Source: Gari tellinella
Taxonomy: Eukaryota; Mollusca; Bivalvia; Cardiida; Psammobiidae
NCBI GenBank assembly: GCA_922989275.2
Contig: OV277858.1
Span: 97,512,794-97,576,793, forward strand
DNA: 64,000 nucleotides
Direction of reading: 5' to 3'
The position numbers and the translations under genes are program-made. Shown here in pieces: positions 43,010 through 54,410 of the stretch. Numbering within the stretch: position 1 is the first letter of the stretch; each line of letters opens with the position of its first letter. The notes below the pieces were generated by a model that was given only the letters and a program-made list of their open reading frames with translations, was not told the DNA's origin and made no database searches.

Positions 43010-43150
43010 ATGAGAAATAAGCAAACAATATAGACTCAGATCAGAAAGGGGCCATCGGATCAGGGTCTGCACTGTTTGATTATAGTGGTCATCTATCAGT
43101 GCTTTAAGTGGTCACTTGACCAGGCTATGGGGTAATGGTTTAAACCAGAT
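43010..43150. repeat. Fused beta-core and T1 right-end fragment
   Basis: AACAATATAGACTCAGATCA hairpin then, without a break, TTTAAGTGGTCACTTGACCA and GGCTATGGGGTAATGG. Confidence 0.5.
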
Positions 43151-43286
43151 GACATTAAGCAGCTTGTTTATTTGTTACATTCTTTTATGGTTTCTTTGAT
43201 AAAATATTATTTACACTTGTTTATTAACCCTTTGAATGCTGAACAAATATCTGCTTCCCATATCTTTTGTTGTTCATATACATGTA

Positions 43287-43491
43287 CAGTAGAACCTATC
43301 TATTACGGCCACTAAATAGTGTTAACTATTAGTGGTTAAGAAACAGGTGATTGCTTAAAGTAAGGTGACAGTAAAACAAAAAGCTCCTGTATGAGCTTTC
43401 TGTTTTACTGTCACCTTGCTTTAAGCTGTCATATGTCTTTTATACAACCAGTTAGCCTTATTTTAGTGGTCGTAATAGAGAGGTTCTACTG
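43287..43491. mobile_element. P1 MITE
   Basis: CAGTAGAACCTATCTATTAC to AGAGAGGTTCTACTG, TA-flanked; core with GTAAAACAAAAAGCTCCTG. Confidence 0.85.
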
Positions 43492-43528
43492 TACATCTAA
43501 AATTGATTCTTTCAGTTTGATTTCAGAT

Positions 43529-43615
43529 AAACAATCTTAATGACGAACAGTTTGGATTGGAGTTTGATCAGACACTAGGTAACATGATGTTAGATCTGGA
43601 TCCAAACTGTGTAGA
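43529..43615. repeat. T4 core fragment
   Basis: GAACAGTTTGGATTGGAGTT and CTGGATCCAAACTGTG around ACTAGGTAACATGATG. Confidence 0.5.
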
Positions 43616-43703
43616 AAAGTTTAGAAAACTTGTTTCCAACATTCAAAAGGTTGAAAATATTTCTCATGTGTAACAGAAAAAATCTGTGTTTATAGAAGGG
43701 ATA

Positions 43704-44075
43704 CATTAGAACCCTTCTATTACGACCACTAAAAAAAGTATATTTGATGGTTAAAAGAAAGGTGACAGCTTAGAGAAAGATAAAAGCAATAAGGAGCTTT
43801 CTGCTTTACTTTCATCTTGCTTTAAGCAGTCACCTGCTGTAAACATCTTATATAAGCACAATTTAGTGGTCGTAATTGAGAGGTTTTCAGAGCACCAGAT
43901 AAGGGTAGTTTTTCAAAAACTAAAATCTTTATGAATTAAACCCTATGGTGTCACTACTCATCTTCGAGACGATTCTAATGAGTAGTAACACCATAGGATT
44001 TGGTGCTAAAAACAATGAGAAAATGTTGGATTTGTTGAAATAACTACCTCTTATCTGGAGCCCTGGGTTTTACTG
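43704..44075. mobile_element. P1 MITE split by S1 (43888-44065)
   Basis: S1 sits in the P1 terminus with GGTTTT duplicated exactly at 43882-43887 and 44066-44071. The same P1 site is occupied at 172-177. Confidence 0.88.
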
Positions 44076-44337
44076 TATTTCAAAATGCTTACATTTCTTC
44101 AAAGTGGGATGAGTGCAAACCAATGGTGCTAACAGATCTCCTGCATGTGACATTAGCATTTGTTAAGTTTGTATCATATACTTGCATGCTAGACAACTGT
44201 TACAGTGTTGACATTTGAAAAGAATCACGAGTTGTTGACAGAATTATTCATTGTTAAATTTCAAACTGTTATAATGCTTTTACTTTCTTTAATTTTAGTT
44301 TAAAAATGATTTACATTCTCTAACTTGGTTTATTGTT

Positions 44338-44428
44338 ATGCCTCACAACAATTAGTGGCTACTGTTTTACCCCCGTCCATCTATGCCTCACAACGATTAG
44401 TGGCTACTGTTTTACCCCCGTCCATCTA
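44338..44428. repeat. Tandem repeat, 2 x 45 bp
   Basis: ATGCCTCACAACNATTAGTG...CCCCCGTCCATCT twice with one difference: a recent local duplication. Confidence 0.85.
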
Positions 44429-44454
44429 TCAGTCTGTCTATCTGTTCATTTGAA

Positions 44455-44639
44455 CAGTCGAACTTCGATATCTCGAACTCGGATAAGGCGAACATACCCG
44501 TATTTCAAAGTTAAAACGTGGCTGAGCCACATTTTAACTTTGAAATACGGGTATGTTCGACATGACCGAGCATGAAATAATGAAGTTCATGTGTTAACCT
44601 ATCGGATAGTTTGAGTTTAGCGAGATCGAAGTTCGACTG
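44455..44639. mobile_element. P2 MITE
   Basis: CAGTCGAACTTCGATATCTC to CGAAGTTCGACTG; the left TA is changed. Confidence 0.85.
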
Positions 44640-44689
44640 TATGTGCATATGTGGTACATACAGTAAATGGGAGCCAAGAATTGTGTGCA

Positions 44690-44957
44690 TTGTTCGGAGG
44701 GAGGGAAATTAGCTTACATTGTAAACAGCTTGAATTCTGATCACACGCTGAGTTACACGTCGTCTGATCTAGAATCAAGCTGTTTGTCACTTGTCATTAT
44801 GTTTTTTCTGTCAAAATGTCCATTATGTAACTTTGAGAAAAACAGCAGACGACTATTTTAAACAGACGATATTGCAGCAGTAAGAGCGTTTGTTCTGTTT
44901 AGGAAACTGCGGCAAGGGTGGTTGTAAGGAGGGAGTTGTTGTAGGGAAGGATCACTG
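44690..44957. mobile_element. P3 MITE with T4 interior
   Basis: Reverse to 23007. The beta hairpin AACAGCTTGAATTCTGATCA is followed by CAGACGATATTGCAGCAGTA and GGGAAGGATCACTG; the left end is eroded. Confidence 0.68.
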
Positions 44958-45020
44958 TAGAAAGAGTATTGGCTAGGTTTATAGTTTGTATCTCAGCACC
45001 TGTCAAAAGATGTTTTTTTG

Positions 45021-45279
45021 TTAACCCATTACCTCTTAGCCTATTTCTTGCTTAGAAAACAGGTGACCACTTAAAGCAGGTTGAAAGTAAAGCAGAATGT
45101 GCCTTAAGGCTTAAGGCACATTCTGCTTTACTTTCAGCCTGCTTTAAGCTACCATCTTCTAGGATATGGAAAATATATCTTTTGGTACATATTCTTTGCT
45201 GTATAAACTGGAACTTTTTTCTTCAGTGGAGGAATAAGTAAGAGGTGTAAAAAGGCGTTTTTAAGGGGTAATGGGTTAA
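45021..45279. mobile_element. T1 MITE
   Basis: Core apex has a doubled CTTAAGG (GCCTTAAGGCTTAAGGCAC), a 7-bp duplication at the palindrome centre. Confidence 0.85.
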
Positions 45280-45443
45280 TTGAAACAAAATAATTATCAT
45301 GTATATGTGAAATAAAATAGTTTATGTGATCACTGCATGTAGGCTTGATTAAAAGCAAATAAACTAAATGTAGCAAATGTGTTTCTTTTGTGCTCAACTT
45401 TGTACCATGTAAGCAACGTCTTTAAACACCAGGCATCATCTGA

Positions 45444-45858
45444 CAGGGCTCCAGATAAGAGGGAGTAAACTGAACAAATCCAACATTTTCTCACTTATTT
45501 TAGCACCAAATCCTATGGTGATACTACTCAAAAGAATAGTCTCTTAGAGATGATTCTAATGAATCATGACACAATAGGCATGGGGGCCCAACTACGTATT
45601 ATTATCAAAATGTATTGCTACGAAAACCTATATGGGTATTATAATAAATTTGTATTCCTACAAAGTCAGTGTATATAGTGATAAATGTTTTGCTACGAAA
45701 TCAAAGTTGCCTTCATAGGAATGCAAATCAGTTATAATACCCATATAAGTTGTTGTAGCAAAATATTTCATCGTAATACCTAGTTGGCCTCCCGTGATGG
45801 GGTTTAATGCAAAATAAAGATTTTAGTTTTTGAAAAACTCCCCTTATCTGTTTCCCTG
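45444..45858. mobile_element. S1 MITE split by another inverted-repeat element (45579-45796)
   Basis: The inner element has ends CATGGGGGCCCAACTA and TAGTTGGCCTCCCGTG, flanks ATAGG and ATGGG, plus an inner inverted pair CCTATATGGGTATTATAAT/ATTATAATACCCATATA. Confidence 0.78.
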
Positions 45859-45920
45859 AATTCTAACATTTGCCTATAGAAGCCACATTACATCCTTTTC
45901 AATGAGTTAACAAGTAATAT

Positions 45921-46246
45921 TAATACATTACCCCATAGCCTGTTTCTAGTTTTGACAACAGGTGGTCACATCAAGTAGGTTGAAGGTAGAGCAGAATGTT
46001 TCTTAAGGATTAACCCTTTGAACCCTTATCCCGCATATAGGCGTCATTTTCAAACAGTGAACATGTGAATTGTACACTTTTCCTATGCAAACAGTGAAGA
46101 CCAAGATCAGAGGGCTCTGATCAGGGTCTTCACTGTTTGTCATAATGCCAAACATTGATAAAAACAACCCTTAGAAGTCAGAAATGGACTAGACTAAAAA
46201 GGAAACTGGAATTTTCCATTTAAAGTTTCAGGGAGGAAAGAGTTAA
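45921..46246. mobile_element. T1 fragment then T2 (46010-46246)
   Basis: T2: TTAACCCTTTGAACCCTTAT to TTTCAGGGAGGAAAGAGTTAA; core apex shortened to AGAGGGCTCTGATC. Confidence 0.78.
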
Positions 46247-46698
46247 GTAAGATACATAGAATGACATAGTATCTCTAGCATATTTTGATGCAGCCATATC
46301 TAGGAAGCTATAAATATATTGTTGGCCATCAGCTCATTATTAGGGCAATCTTGATGTTCAAAGGAATAAATCCTTTTTTGACTGAATACAGTTCACAAGA
46401 GATAAACGGGAAAATAGACACTATAAAAGGCCAAAGCAAGGAATCAATACAAGAACCAACACTTTCAACTTAAGATGTGATTTTATTTCATATTTCTTTC
46501 CCTGACAAGTAAATTTCTTTGATATCGCAGTTTTAATTCGTTTGATCCAGAAATCCTGAGATTAAATTAAAGTCAACCAATTCCTTCATAGTAATGTGTC
46601 TCACACCTCCATTGTTCAAAGTGATGCATTGTCATGCATTTATCCAGCCCTAATAAAGAACTACAATAAGTGTTGACTATGTCCTGACATACAACTGC
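46247..46698. other. Unique spacer
   Basis: No gene, RNA or repeat recognised. Confidence 0.45.
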
Positions 46699-46939
46699 TT
46701 AACCCATTACCCCATAAATACGCCTCTATTTTATTCATCCACTAATAAAAATAGCTCCAATTTATACAGTCATGAATAAGTATATTAAGAAATATTTTCT
46801 ACATTCTGGCAGATGATGGCTTAAAGCAGGCTGAAAGTAAAGCAGAATGTGCCTTAAGGCACATTCTGCTTTACTTTCAACCTGCTTTAAGTGGTCACCT
46901 ATCTCCAAAACTAGAAAAATGCTATGGGGTAAAGGGTTG
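46699..46939. mobile_element. T1 MITE
   Basis: TTAACCCATTACCCCATAAA, near-perfect core. Directly followed (46940-46995) by a P1-type half hairpin GAGCTTTCTGCTTTACTTTC. Confidence 0.82.
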
Positions 46940-47115
46940 ATGAGCTTTCTGCTTTACTTTCAGCATGTTTTAAGCAACTACCTGTCTTAAACAACACAGC
47001 AAAGATATGAAGGAAATGGTCAAATATTCCATTACTCAAGTTTCAAAGATATTTAACATCCTGTGTCATCTAATCTTGTCTATCTATTCCTACACAAATA
47101 TACACAGAATTGTAT

Positions 47116-47585
47116 TTAACCCTTTACTCCATATAGTATATATATATGCCTTTTTACGCATTTAAAATAATAAAATTCTCCACTGAAGAAAATAGTTCCA
47201 TTTTATAGTCATAAATATGTATCAAAAGAAATAGTTTCTACATCCTAGCTGATGGTAGCTTAAAACAGACTGAAAGTAAAGCAGAATATCATTCTGCTTT
47301 ACTTCCAACCTGTTTTAATTAGTCACCTGTCTCCAAAACCAGAAACAAGCTGTGAGGTAAAAGGTTAACCCATTACCCATACCCACTTTATAGTTTTGAA
47401 GACAGAATACCACTTAAAGCAGGTTGAAAGTAAAGCTGAATGTGCCTTAAGGCACATTCTGCTATACTTTCAGCCTGCTTTAAGATACCTGCTAGAATAA
47501 AGAAATATATTCATGACTATATAAAGTGGGGTTATTTTCTTCAGTGGGGAAAAAATTAGAGGCATATTTATGGGGTAAAGGGTAA
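47116..47585. mobile_element. Two T1 copies sharing one TTAA (47365-47368)
   Basis: 47116-47368 has a shortened core (GAATATCATTC); 47365-47585 is in the opposite subterminal orientation with a full core. Confidence 0.8.
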
Positions 47586-47634
47586 AACAGTAACTTGCAG
47601 GTAAAATCTAACCTCTTACTGTACAGTACTTTCA

Positions 47635-47765
47635 GGACTCCAGATAAAAGGTAGAAAACAATCAAACATTTTCCACTAATCCCTGTGATCCTAGTCACAC
47701 ATTAAAGTCATCTCAAAGAATGGATTGCAATGAGTAGTCATAACAAGACTTGCATACAGATTTAA
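47635..47765. repeat. S1 left-half fragment
   Basis: CAGGACTCCAGATAAAAGG, then a degraded gamma hairpin up to the S2 border. Confidence 0.6.
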
Positions 47766-47768
47766 CTA

Positions 47769-49346
47769 CAGGGCTGCCATTTCTCCAGATTTTTCCTAAA
47801 TATCCGGATTTTTTTCCAGTTCATGGTAGCTTAAATCAGGCTGAAAGTAAAGCAGAATGCGCCCTAAGGCGCATTCTGCTTTACTTACAGCCTGCTTTAA
47901 GTAGTCGCATGTCAACAAAACAAGAACAAGAGGGCCTGAAGGCCCTGATATCGCTCACCATTTGTAATGAAGCCTGATAGCTTTACCTTTGAATTTCATC
48001 CGTTTTATTCTAAATCCATTCAAGTTTGTCGACCTACTGTAGTATAGTAGAGTACATCAAAGGCAGATAACTAGAGCCTAAACAATACTGAAATTAAGCC
48101 TTTTTCTAGCATTTCAAAGTATATGAAGGGCAGGTAACTATTGCCACAATGATTACATTTCAACAATAATTGCACTCCTTCGAGAACGTATAGCTACATC
48201 CTTTGTATACAAGTATAATCAAAATTCATTGAAAACTGTAGTTGCAAGAGTGTAAACGCTGTAAAATATGGCATTTTCAGCAATTCAAAGGTAGATATCT
48301 CTTGATCTATTTGTCTGATTCCAAGCATAATCACCCTTTTTCCAACTCTTATGGTCATATACAATATGGGCAAGTTTGAGAGAGCTTGGATAAATATTGT
48401 GGCCTCTAGAGCGTAAACACTGTTAAATATATCATTTTCAGCAATTCAAAGGTAGATAACTCTCGACCTATTGATCCGATTACAACCAAAATTGAACTCA
48501 TCGGAAGTTTTATGATAACATACAATCTGAGTAAGTTTGAGAAAGATTGGATACAATTTGTGGCCTCTAGAGTGTAAACATCGTTAAATATGGCATTTTC
48601 AGCAATTCAAAGGTATATAACTCTCGACCTATAAGTCTGCTTTCAACCATAATCAAACTCATCTGAACCCTTATAGTAATATACAATCTGAGCAAGTTTA
48701 AGAAAGATTTGATAAAAATTGTGAACTCTAGAGTGTAAACACCGTTAAAAATGGCATTTTCAGCAATTCAAAGGTAGATTACTCTTGATCTATTTGTCCG
48801 ATTTCAACCAAAATCGAACTCATCTGAACTCTTATGGTCATATACAATCTGGGCAGGTTTTAGAAAGATTGGATAAATACTGTGGCCTCTAGAGTGTAAA
48901 CACCGTTAAATATGGCATTTTCAGCAATTCAAAGGTAGATAACTCTTGATCTATTTGACCGATTTCAACCAAACTCAAACTCTTCCGACCTCTTATGGTC
49001 ATATACAATCTGGGCAGGTTTTAGAAAGATTGGATAAATACTGTGGCCTCTAGAGTGTAAACACTGTTAAATATGGCATTTCAGCAGTTCAAAGGTAGAT
49101 AACTCATGACCTATTTGTCCGATTTCAACCATAATCGAACTCATCCGAACTCTTATGGTCATATACCATCTGAGCAAGTTTGAGAAAGATTGGACGCCGG
49201 ACAATCAAGGATTGCAATAGCTCATCCTGAGCTAGCTCAGGTGAGCTAAAAAGACTATGGGGTAAGGGTACGATTACTAAAATCGCGCTTGAAAAATGCA
49301 AATTTGGAAATCTTAGGATTTTTCATGCCAACTTATAGCAGCCCTG
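47769..49346. mobile_element. S2 MITE with exact duplication, split by H
   Basis: CAGGGCTGCCATTTCTCCAG to CTTATAGCAGCCCTG; TAACTA at 47763-47768 and 49347-49352. Confidence 0.9.
47931..49251 (+). mobile_element. H element with about seven 161-bp units
   Basis: ACAAGAGGGCCTGAAGGCCC to CTCAGGTGAGCTAAAAAG. GTTAAATATGGCATTTT recurs at about 48422, 48583, 48744, 48905 and 49066, exactly 161 bp apart. Confidence 0.85.
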
Positions 49347-49353
49347 TAACTAC

Positions 49354-49535
49354 AGTGAAACTCTCTAAAAACAAGACATTTATTAAAGGATAATTTCTAT
49401 CTCTAAATCTGTTTGTGACAGGTGATAAAAGTAAGGAAGAAAGCTTCCAAAAACTTTTATCCTGCATTAAGTAGTCACTTGTCTTTTACACTTAACCTTT
49501 TTCGAAGAGTGTCCAGTTTGGAGAGGTTAAAACTG
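49354..49535. repeat. Decayed P1-like element
   Basis: CAGTGAAACTCTCTAAAAAC, a hairpin GATAAAAGTAAGGAAGAAAG, and GAGAGGTTAAAACTG at the right. Confidence 0.5.
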
Positions 49536-49723
49536 GATTTGAAATAGATAGATAGATTTATAGATTTCCCCGTATCTGAAGCTTCATACTTTGTACGGGC
49601 TTGTCTTCAATAACCATCACATGTCAAGAAGATTTGTTCTATATAGCTGATAGAACAGTAGCGGACAGCTTTTTCAAAATGATTTATCTAATATTATCTA
49701 CTAACTGTAGAGAAGCTTAAGTA

Positions 49724-49916
49724 CAGTTGAACTTCGATATCTCAAAGTCGGTTTTGTCGAACATACCCGTATTTCAAAGTTAAAACATGGCTAAGCCACA
49801 TTTTAACTTTGAAATATGGGCATGTTCGATTTAACCGAGCAAGAATTAATGCAGTTCATATGTTGAACTATCGGATAGTTCGAGTTAAACGAGTTCGAGA
49901 TATCGAAGTTTGACTG
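49724..49916. mobile_element. P2 MITE
   Basis: 193 bp, TA both sides; CAGTTGAACTTCGATATCTC to TCGAAGTTTGACTG. Confidence 0.88.
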
Positions 49917-50079
49917 TATACCAAACAGTATCAAATGCTAACCATAACAAAAAATATCTTTTTTTACATAATTGATAATGAGAAATCTGAGAATATTACA
50001 TTGTCACACACTATATATATCTCGGATTCTCGGAGTAAAATACATGTACAGTAATGCTTTTGTTAAGCAGCAACTCAAA

Positions 50080-50405
50080 TCAAGAAAAAGCAGTTTTTGA
50101 AAAGTGTCAGCCAAATGCAGGACCACTATAATACAGATACCCATAGGAGGCTTTCTGCATGATAGCCTGACCTGCGTTAACCCATCAACCCTTTGACTGT
50201 TTCTAGCATTGAAGAAAGATCACTTAAAGCAGATTGAAAGAAAAGCAGAATATGCCTGAAGGAACATTCTGCTTAACTTTCATCCTGCTTTAAGCTATCA
50301 CCCGCTAGGATATACAAAATACTTATTATGGCACATATTCATCATTGACTGTATAAAGTGGAAAAAGGAATAAATTAAAGGCATATTTATGTGGTAATGG
50401 GTTAA
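50080..50405. mobile_element. Half hairpin, then T1 (50177-50405)
   Basis: The T1 left end is irregular (TTAACCCATCAACCCTTTGA); the right end TGTGGTAATGGGTTAA is normal. Core 50222-50293. Confidence 0.75.
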
Positions 50406-50841
50406 GCAGTAAACCTATGTTTCTGCATTGAATTGCCGTTTAACACTGGATTTACTGTTCCTTTCATTGCAAAAGTTCTTGGCACATTATACAACTACCG
50501 GGATAATTCTTATGATCCCACAATCAATTTCCTTTATTACACTCAGTTCATGATTTACATGAATACACGACCTAGTCGGCGGCATTTTGTTTTGGTCTGT
50601 CTGTCTTTATGTACATAACTTTAACCTTGGCCATAACTTAGGAATGACATGTGATAAAGACTACATATTTGGCATAGGCACTCAACTTTGGAGCTTTGAA
50701 CGGATTTGATTAAAAGTTAAGATTGTTCTTCCTCATCACCCACCACCCACTTGAAAATGACACAATGTCCATAACTCTGTAACAAATATGTCATGAAATA
50801 TGCCCCGTTGCGCTTACCATTTCTTTAGAATTTGTACTTCT
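50406..50841. other. Spacer with decayed H-like sequence
   Basis: TAACTTTAACCTTGGCCATA and CATAACTCTGTAAC are H-like phrases, but ends and period cannot be traced. Confidence 0.35.
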
Positions 50842-51098
50842 TTTAACCCTTTCCTCCCTGAAAACTCAAATGGACATTTCTAGTTTTCAATTTAGTCCAG
50901 TCCATTTCTTATTTTTTAGGGTTGATTTTTACAATATGTCAAAATTTGAAAATGACAAACAGTGTAGACCCTGATCAGAGGGCTCCTTAATGAGTCCTCT
51001 GATCAGGGTCTACACTGTTTGCATAGGACAAGTGTACTCTTCACATGTACACTGTTTGCAAATGAGGCATAAATGCGTGACTAGGGTTCAAAGAGTTA
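50842..51098. mobile_element. T2 MITE
   Basis: TTAACCCTTTCCTCCCTGAA to CTAGGGTTCAAAGAGTTAA. Core 50957-51020 nearly perfect. Confidence 0.87.
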
Positions 51099-51443
51099 AA
51101 TGGTTGATATAATTCAAGTTTAACTATTCTACTGCTTATTTCAATAACAAACTGTCAATAAAAAAAAAAGTGTCAAAAAGAAGAAAAACCAACAAGGGCA
51201 AATTGATAATAAGCTTTCATTCTTATTTTACACTGAATGAAATTTATATATCTTGGAAATTGCAATGGATAAACAACAACTCGATGTTTCATAATTTAGA
51301 GTTCTAGACTAAAGGAGACAAACAGATCCAAATACAGATGCGAGTGGCAGTGAAAAATTCAATATACAACTTAATAAAATATACAATTTTTTCTCCTTGA
51401 AGCAGACATTAATCCTTATTCTGCTATGATATCATCTGACAGC

Positions 51444-51680
51444 TTAACCCACTACCCCATAAGTACACCTTTTTACGCCTTTAATATATTCCTGCCATAA
51501 AGAGAAAATATCAACTTTATACAGTTATGAATATGTTTCAGAAAAAATATTTTGTATATTTTAGCTGATGGTAGCTTAAAGCAGAATGTGCCTTAAGGCA
51601 CATTCTGCTTTACTTTCATTCTGCTTTAAGTGACCACTTGGTTCCAAAACTGGAAACAGGCTATGGGGTAATGGGTTTAA
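51444..51680. mobile_element. T1 MITE
   Basis: The core lacks the GGCTGAAAGTAAA portion of its left arm, so only AGCAGAATGTGCCTTAAGGC pairs. Confidence 0.78.
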
Positions 51681-51709
51681 CATTTTGGAGTTTTGATGTA
51701 CAACCTCTC

Positions 51710-52208
51710 TTAACCCTTCCCCCCATAGAAGTGCCTTTTAGCCCATTTAACTTATTCCTCCACTGAAGAAAATAGTTCCAATTTTTAAAGTCATAAATGT
51801 GTGCCATTACAAATATTTTCTATTCCAGCAGATGGTAGCTAAACGCATGTTGGAAACAAAGCAGAATGTTCTGCCTTAAGGCACATTCTGCTTTACTTTC
51901 AACAAGCTTTTAAAGGTCACCTGTCTTTAACCCTTTGAACCCTAGTCCCGCATATAGGCGTTCTTTTCAAACTGTGTACTTGTGAATAGTTCATTTGTCC
52001 TATGCAAACAGTGAAGACCCAGATCAGAGGGCTCCGAAAGGAGCCCTCTGATCAGGGTCTTCACTGTTTGTCATAATGCCTAACATTGACAAAAACAACC
52101 CTTAAAAGTCAGAAATGGACTAAACTAAAATGGAACCTGGAATTGTCCATTTGAAGTTTCAGGGAGGAAAGAGTTAAACTTGGAAACAGACTGTGGGATT
52201 ATGGGTTA
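51710..52208. mobile_element. T1 MITE split by T2 (51927-52177)
   Basis: T2 is complete with apex GGGCTCCGAAAGGAGCCC. TTAA is duplicated where T1 CACCTGTCTTTAA and TTAAACTTGGAAACAG meet. Confidence 0.82.
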
Positions 52209-52495
52209 AACCATTGCACTCTTGTATACTCGGCGTTTTCCTGAAAGAGGTTTTACTAGTCTGTGACAAACTTGCAATACTCAACTGTATCATTACAACC
52301 TATGCCGTCCAATACATCAGACAGCCTAAAAATTGTCCCTTCTCATGATAGATATATAGAATAACATTACAAACACACAGATCAATAATAAAAAGTTTAA
52401 TTTTAACACAAAATACAAGTATAGTAAAACTTTTGTTAAGTGGCCACCTAAACCATGTGATTTCAGATGTTTATATAATTAATAAAGGTAGCAGC

Positions 52496-52716
52496 TTAAC
52501 CCATTACCCCATAAATACACCATTTTACGCCTTAAATTTATTCCTCCATTGAAGAAAATAGTTCCAATTTATGCAGTCATGAATAAGATTCATAAGAAAT
52601 ATTTTCTATATACAAGAAGATAAGGCGCATTAAGGCGCATTCTGCTTTACTTTCAACCTGCTTTAAATGGTCACCTGTTTTCAAAACTAGAAGCAAGCTA
52701 TGGAGTAATGGGTTAA
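52496..52716. mobile_element. T1 MITE
   Basis: TTAA both ends. Most of the core left arm is deleted (AAGGCGCATTAAGGCGCATT). Confidence 0.78.
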
Positions 52717-53064
52717 ATGCAGAAAGCTCCTTACTTTGTCCTGCATTAAGCAATGTCTTTGGAGATCACCATGTCCTATCGTTGAGTGACCACTGAATGC
52801 ATGTTTTACTATATAATCAGATACCAGGACATAGCTTTACTACATATCAAGGGTTTGCAGTACAACCCAATCCCTTAGTAATTTCTCATAACTACATAAA
52901 TCTACATAATGCTCATAGAGATTTATTTTTCATATTCTTCTACTCAACTCTGACAAAGAACAGGTGTCTGCTTAAAGCAGTCTGAAAGTAAAGCAGAAAA
53001 CTCCCACTGCTTTGATTTCTGTCTGTTTTGTGCAAAATACTGTCTTAAATATTGAAATATGGGT

Positions 53065-53322
53065 TTATCCCATTACCCCATAAATATGCCTTTTTACCCT
53101 TTAAATGTATTCCTCCACTGAAGAAAATAGTTCCAAACTATACCTTCATAAATACATACCATAAGAGGTACTTTAAATATCCTAATAGTTGGTAGCTTAA
53201 AGCAGGCTGAAAGTAAAGCAGAATGTGCCTTAAGACATATTCTGCTTTACTTTCAACCTGCTTTAAGTGGTCACCTATCTTCAATGCATGTACTAGAAAC
53301 AGGCTATGGGGTAAAAGGTTAA
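53065..53322. mobile_element. T1 MITE
   Basis: Left end TTTATCCCATTACCCCATAA, right end GGGGTAAAAGGTTAA; full alpha core. Confidence 0.82.
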
Positions 53323-53696
53323 ACACAATTTTACAGCTACAGGTATAACCTAATATAAATAAATCTAAAGATGAAACCCTTTTCAAAATTATTGTAATGT
53401 CATTACATGTATTTACAAATAATTAACTTAAAACTAAGGTCAAACTACCGTCAATGCTAAGTTATTGTACAAATTAAGAGGCATTGCTCTTTTGAGCTTT
53501 CTTTTTAATGTTTGTTCTGCATTGAGCTGCACACTATCCTAAAATCTATCCATGAATTTTCTGTTTAGAAGAAGAATCAATTTGTCTAGCGCACTGGTGA
53601 CAGTTGTGATAAATAGATTCCGGCACCCATTGTCATATGAGATAAAACTTTTCTCAAACACATTTTCAAGAGATATTAAACTTTCCAAAAGCTCAC

Positions 53697-53964
53697 TTAA
53701 CCCATCACACCATAATAAGCCTTTAATTTATTAATCCACTGAAGAAAATAATTCCAATTTATACAAACATGAATATGTATTATAAGAAATATTTTATTTA
53801 TCCTAGCAGATGGTAGTTTAAAGAATGCTTAACGCATAGCAGAATACACCTAAGGCAAATTTCTGCTTTACTTTCAACAAATTTCTGCTTTACTTTCAAC
53901 CTACTTTAATATAAGTAGTCATCTGTCTTCAAAACTAGTAACGATCTATGGGGTAAAGGGTTAA
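53697..53964. mobile_element. T1 MITE
   Basis: Right core arm is partly duplicated: ATTTCTGCTTTACTTTCAAC occurs at about 53860 and again 21 bp later. Confidence 0.78.
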
Positions 53965-54410
53965 TTAACTTATTACCGTAACTTTTTATAGATTCAGTTC
54001 ATAAAAGTTGATTTCAAATTACAATCGATGCAAGACTCTACCCTGTAACAGGCTTAATCAATATTAATCAAAAACACAGACAGCCTCATGTCCATTTGCC
54101 ATTGCAAACAGATAAGGCCATTGAATCAAACATGCATGGGAGCTGAAGTATATCTCTATTTACTAATATGACAATTTGTCCTTTGTTTGAGTCAACATCA
54201 TTTGCCTATCATTGCTACCCTTCTGACCCTTACAATGTACTTCACACTCCACAGCTGATCTAGGTTTGCAATGTCAGAATATGGTACGTCATATAATAAT
54301 ACTATGGACAAAATTGGGTAAAACAGCCACTGCTTAATGCAGGACAAAAGTAGCTAAAAGAGCTACATTTATCTGTTCTAGCCTTGTCCTGCATTCAGCT
54401 TACCCCTGTA

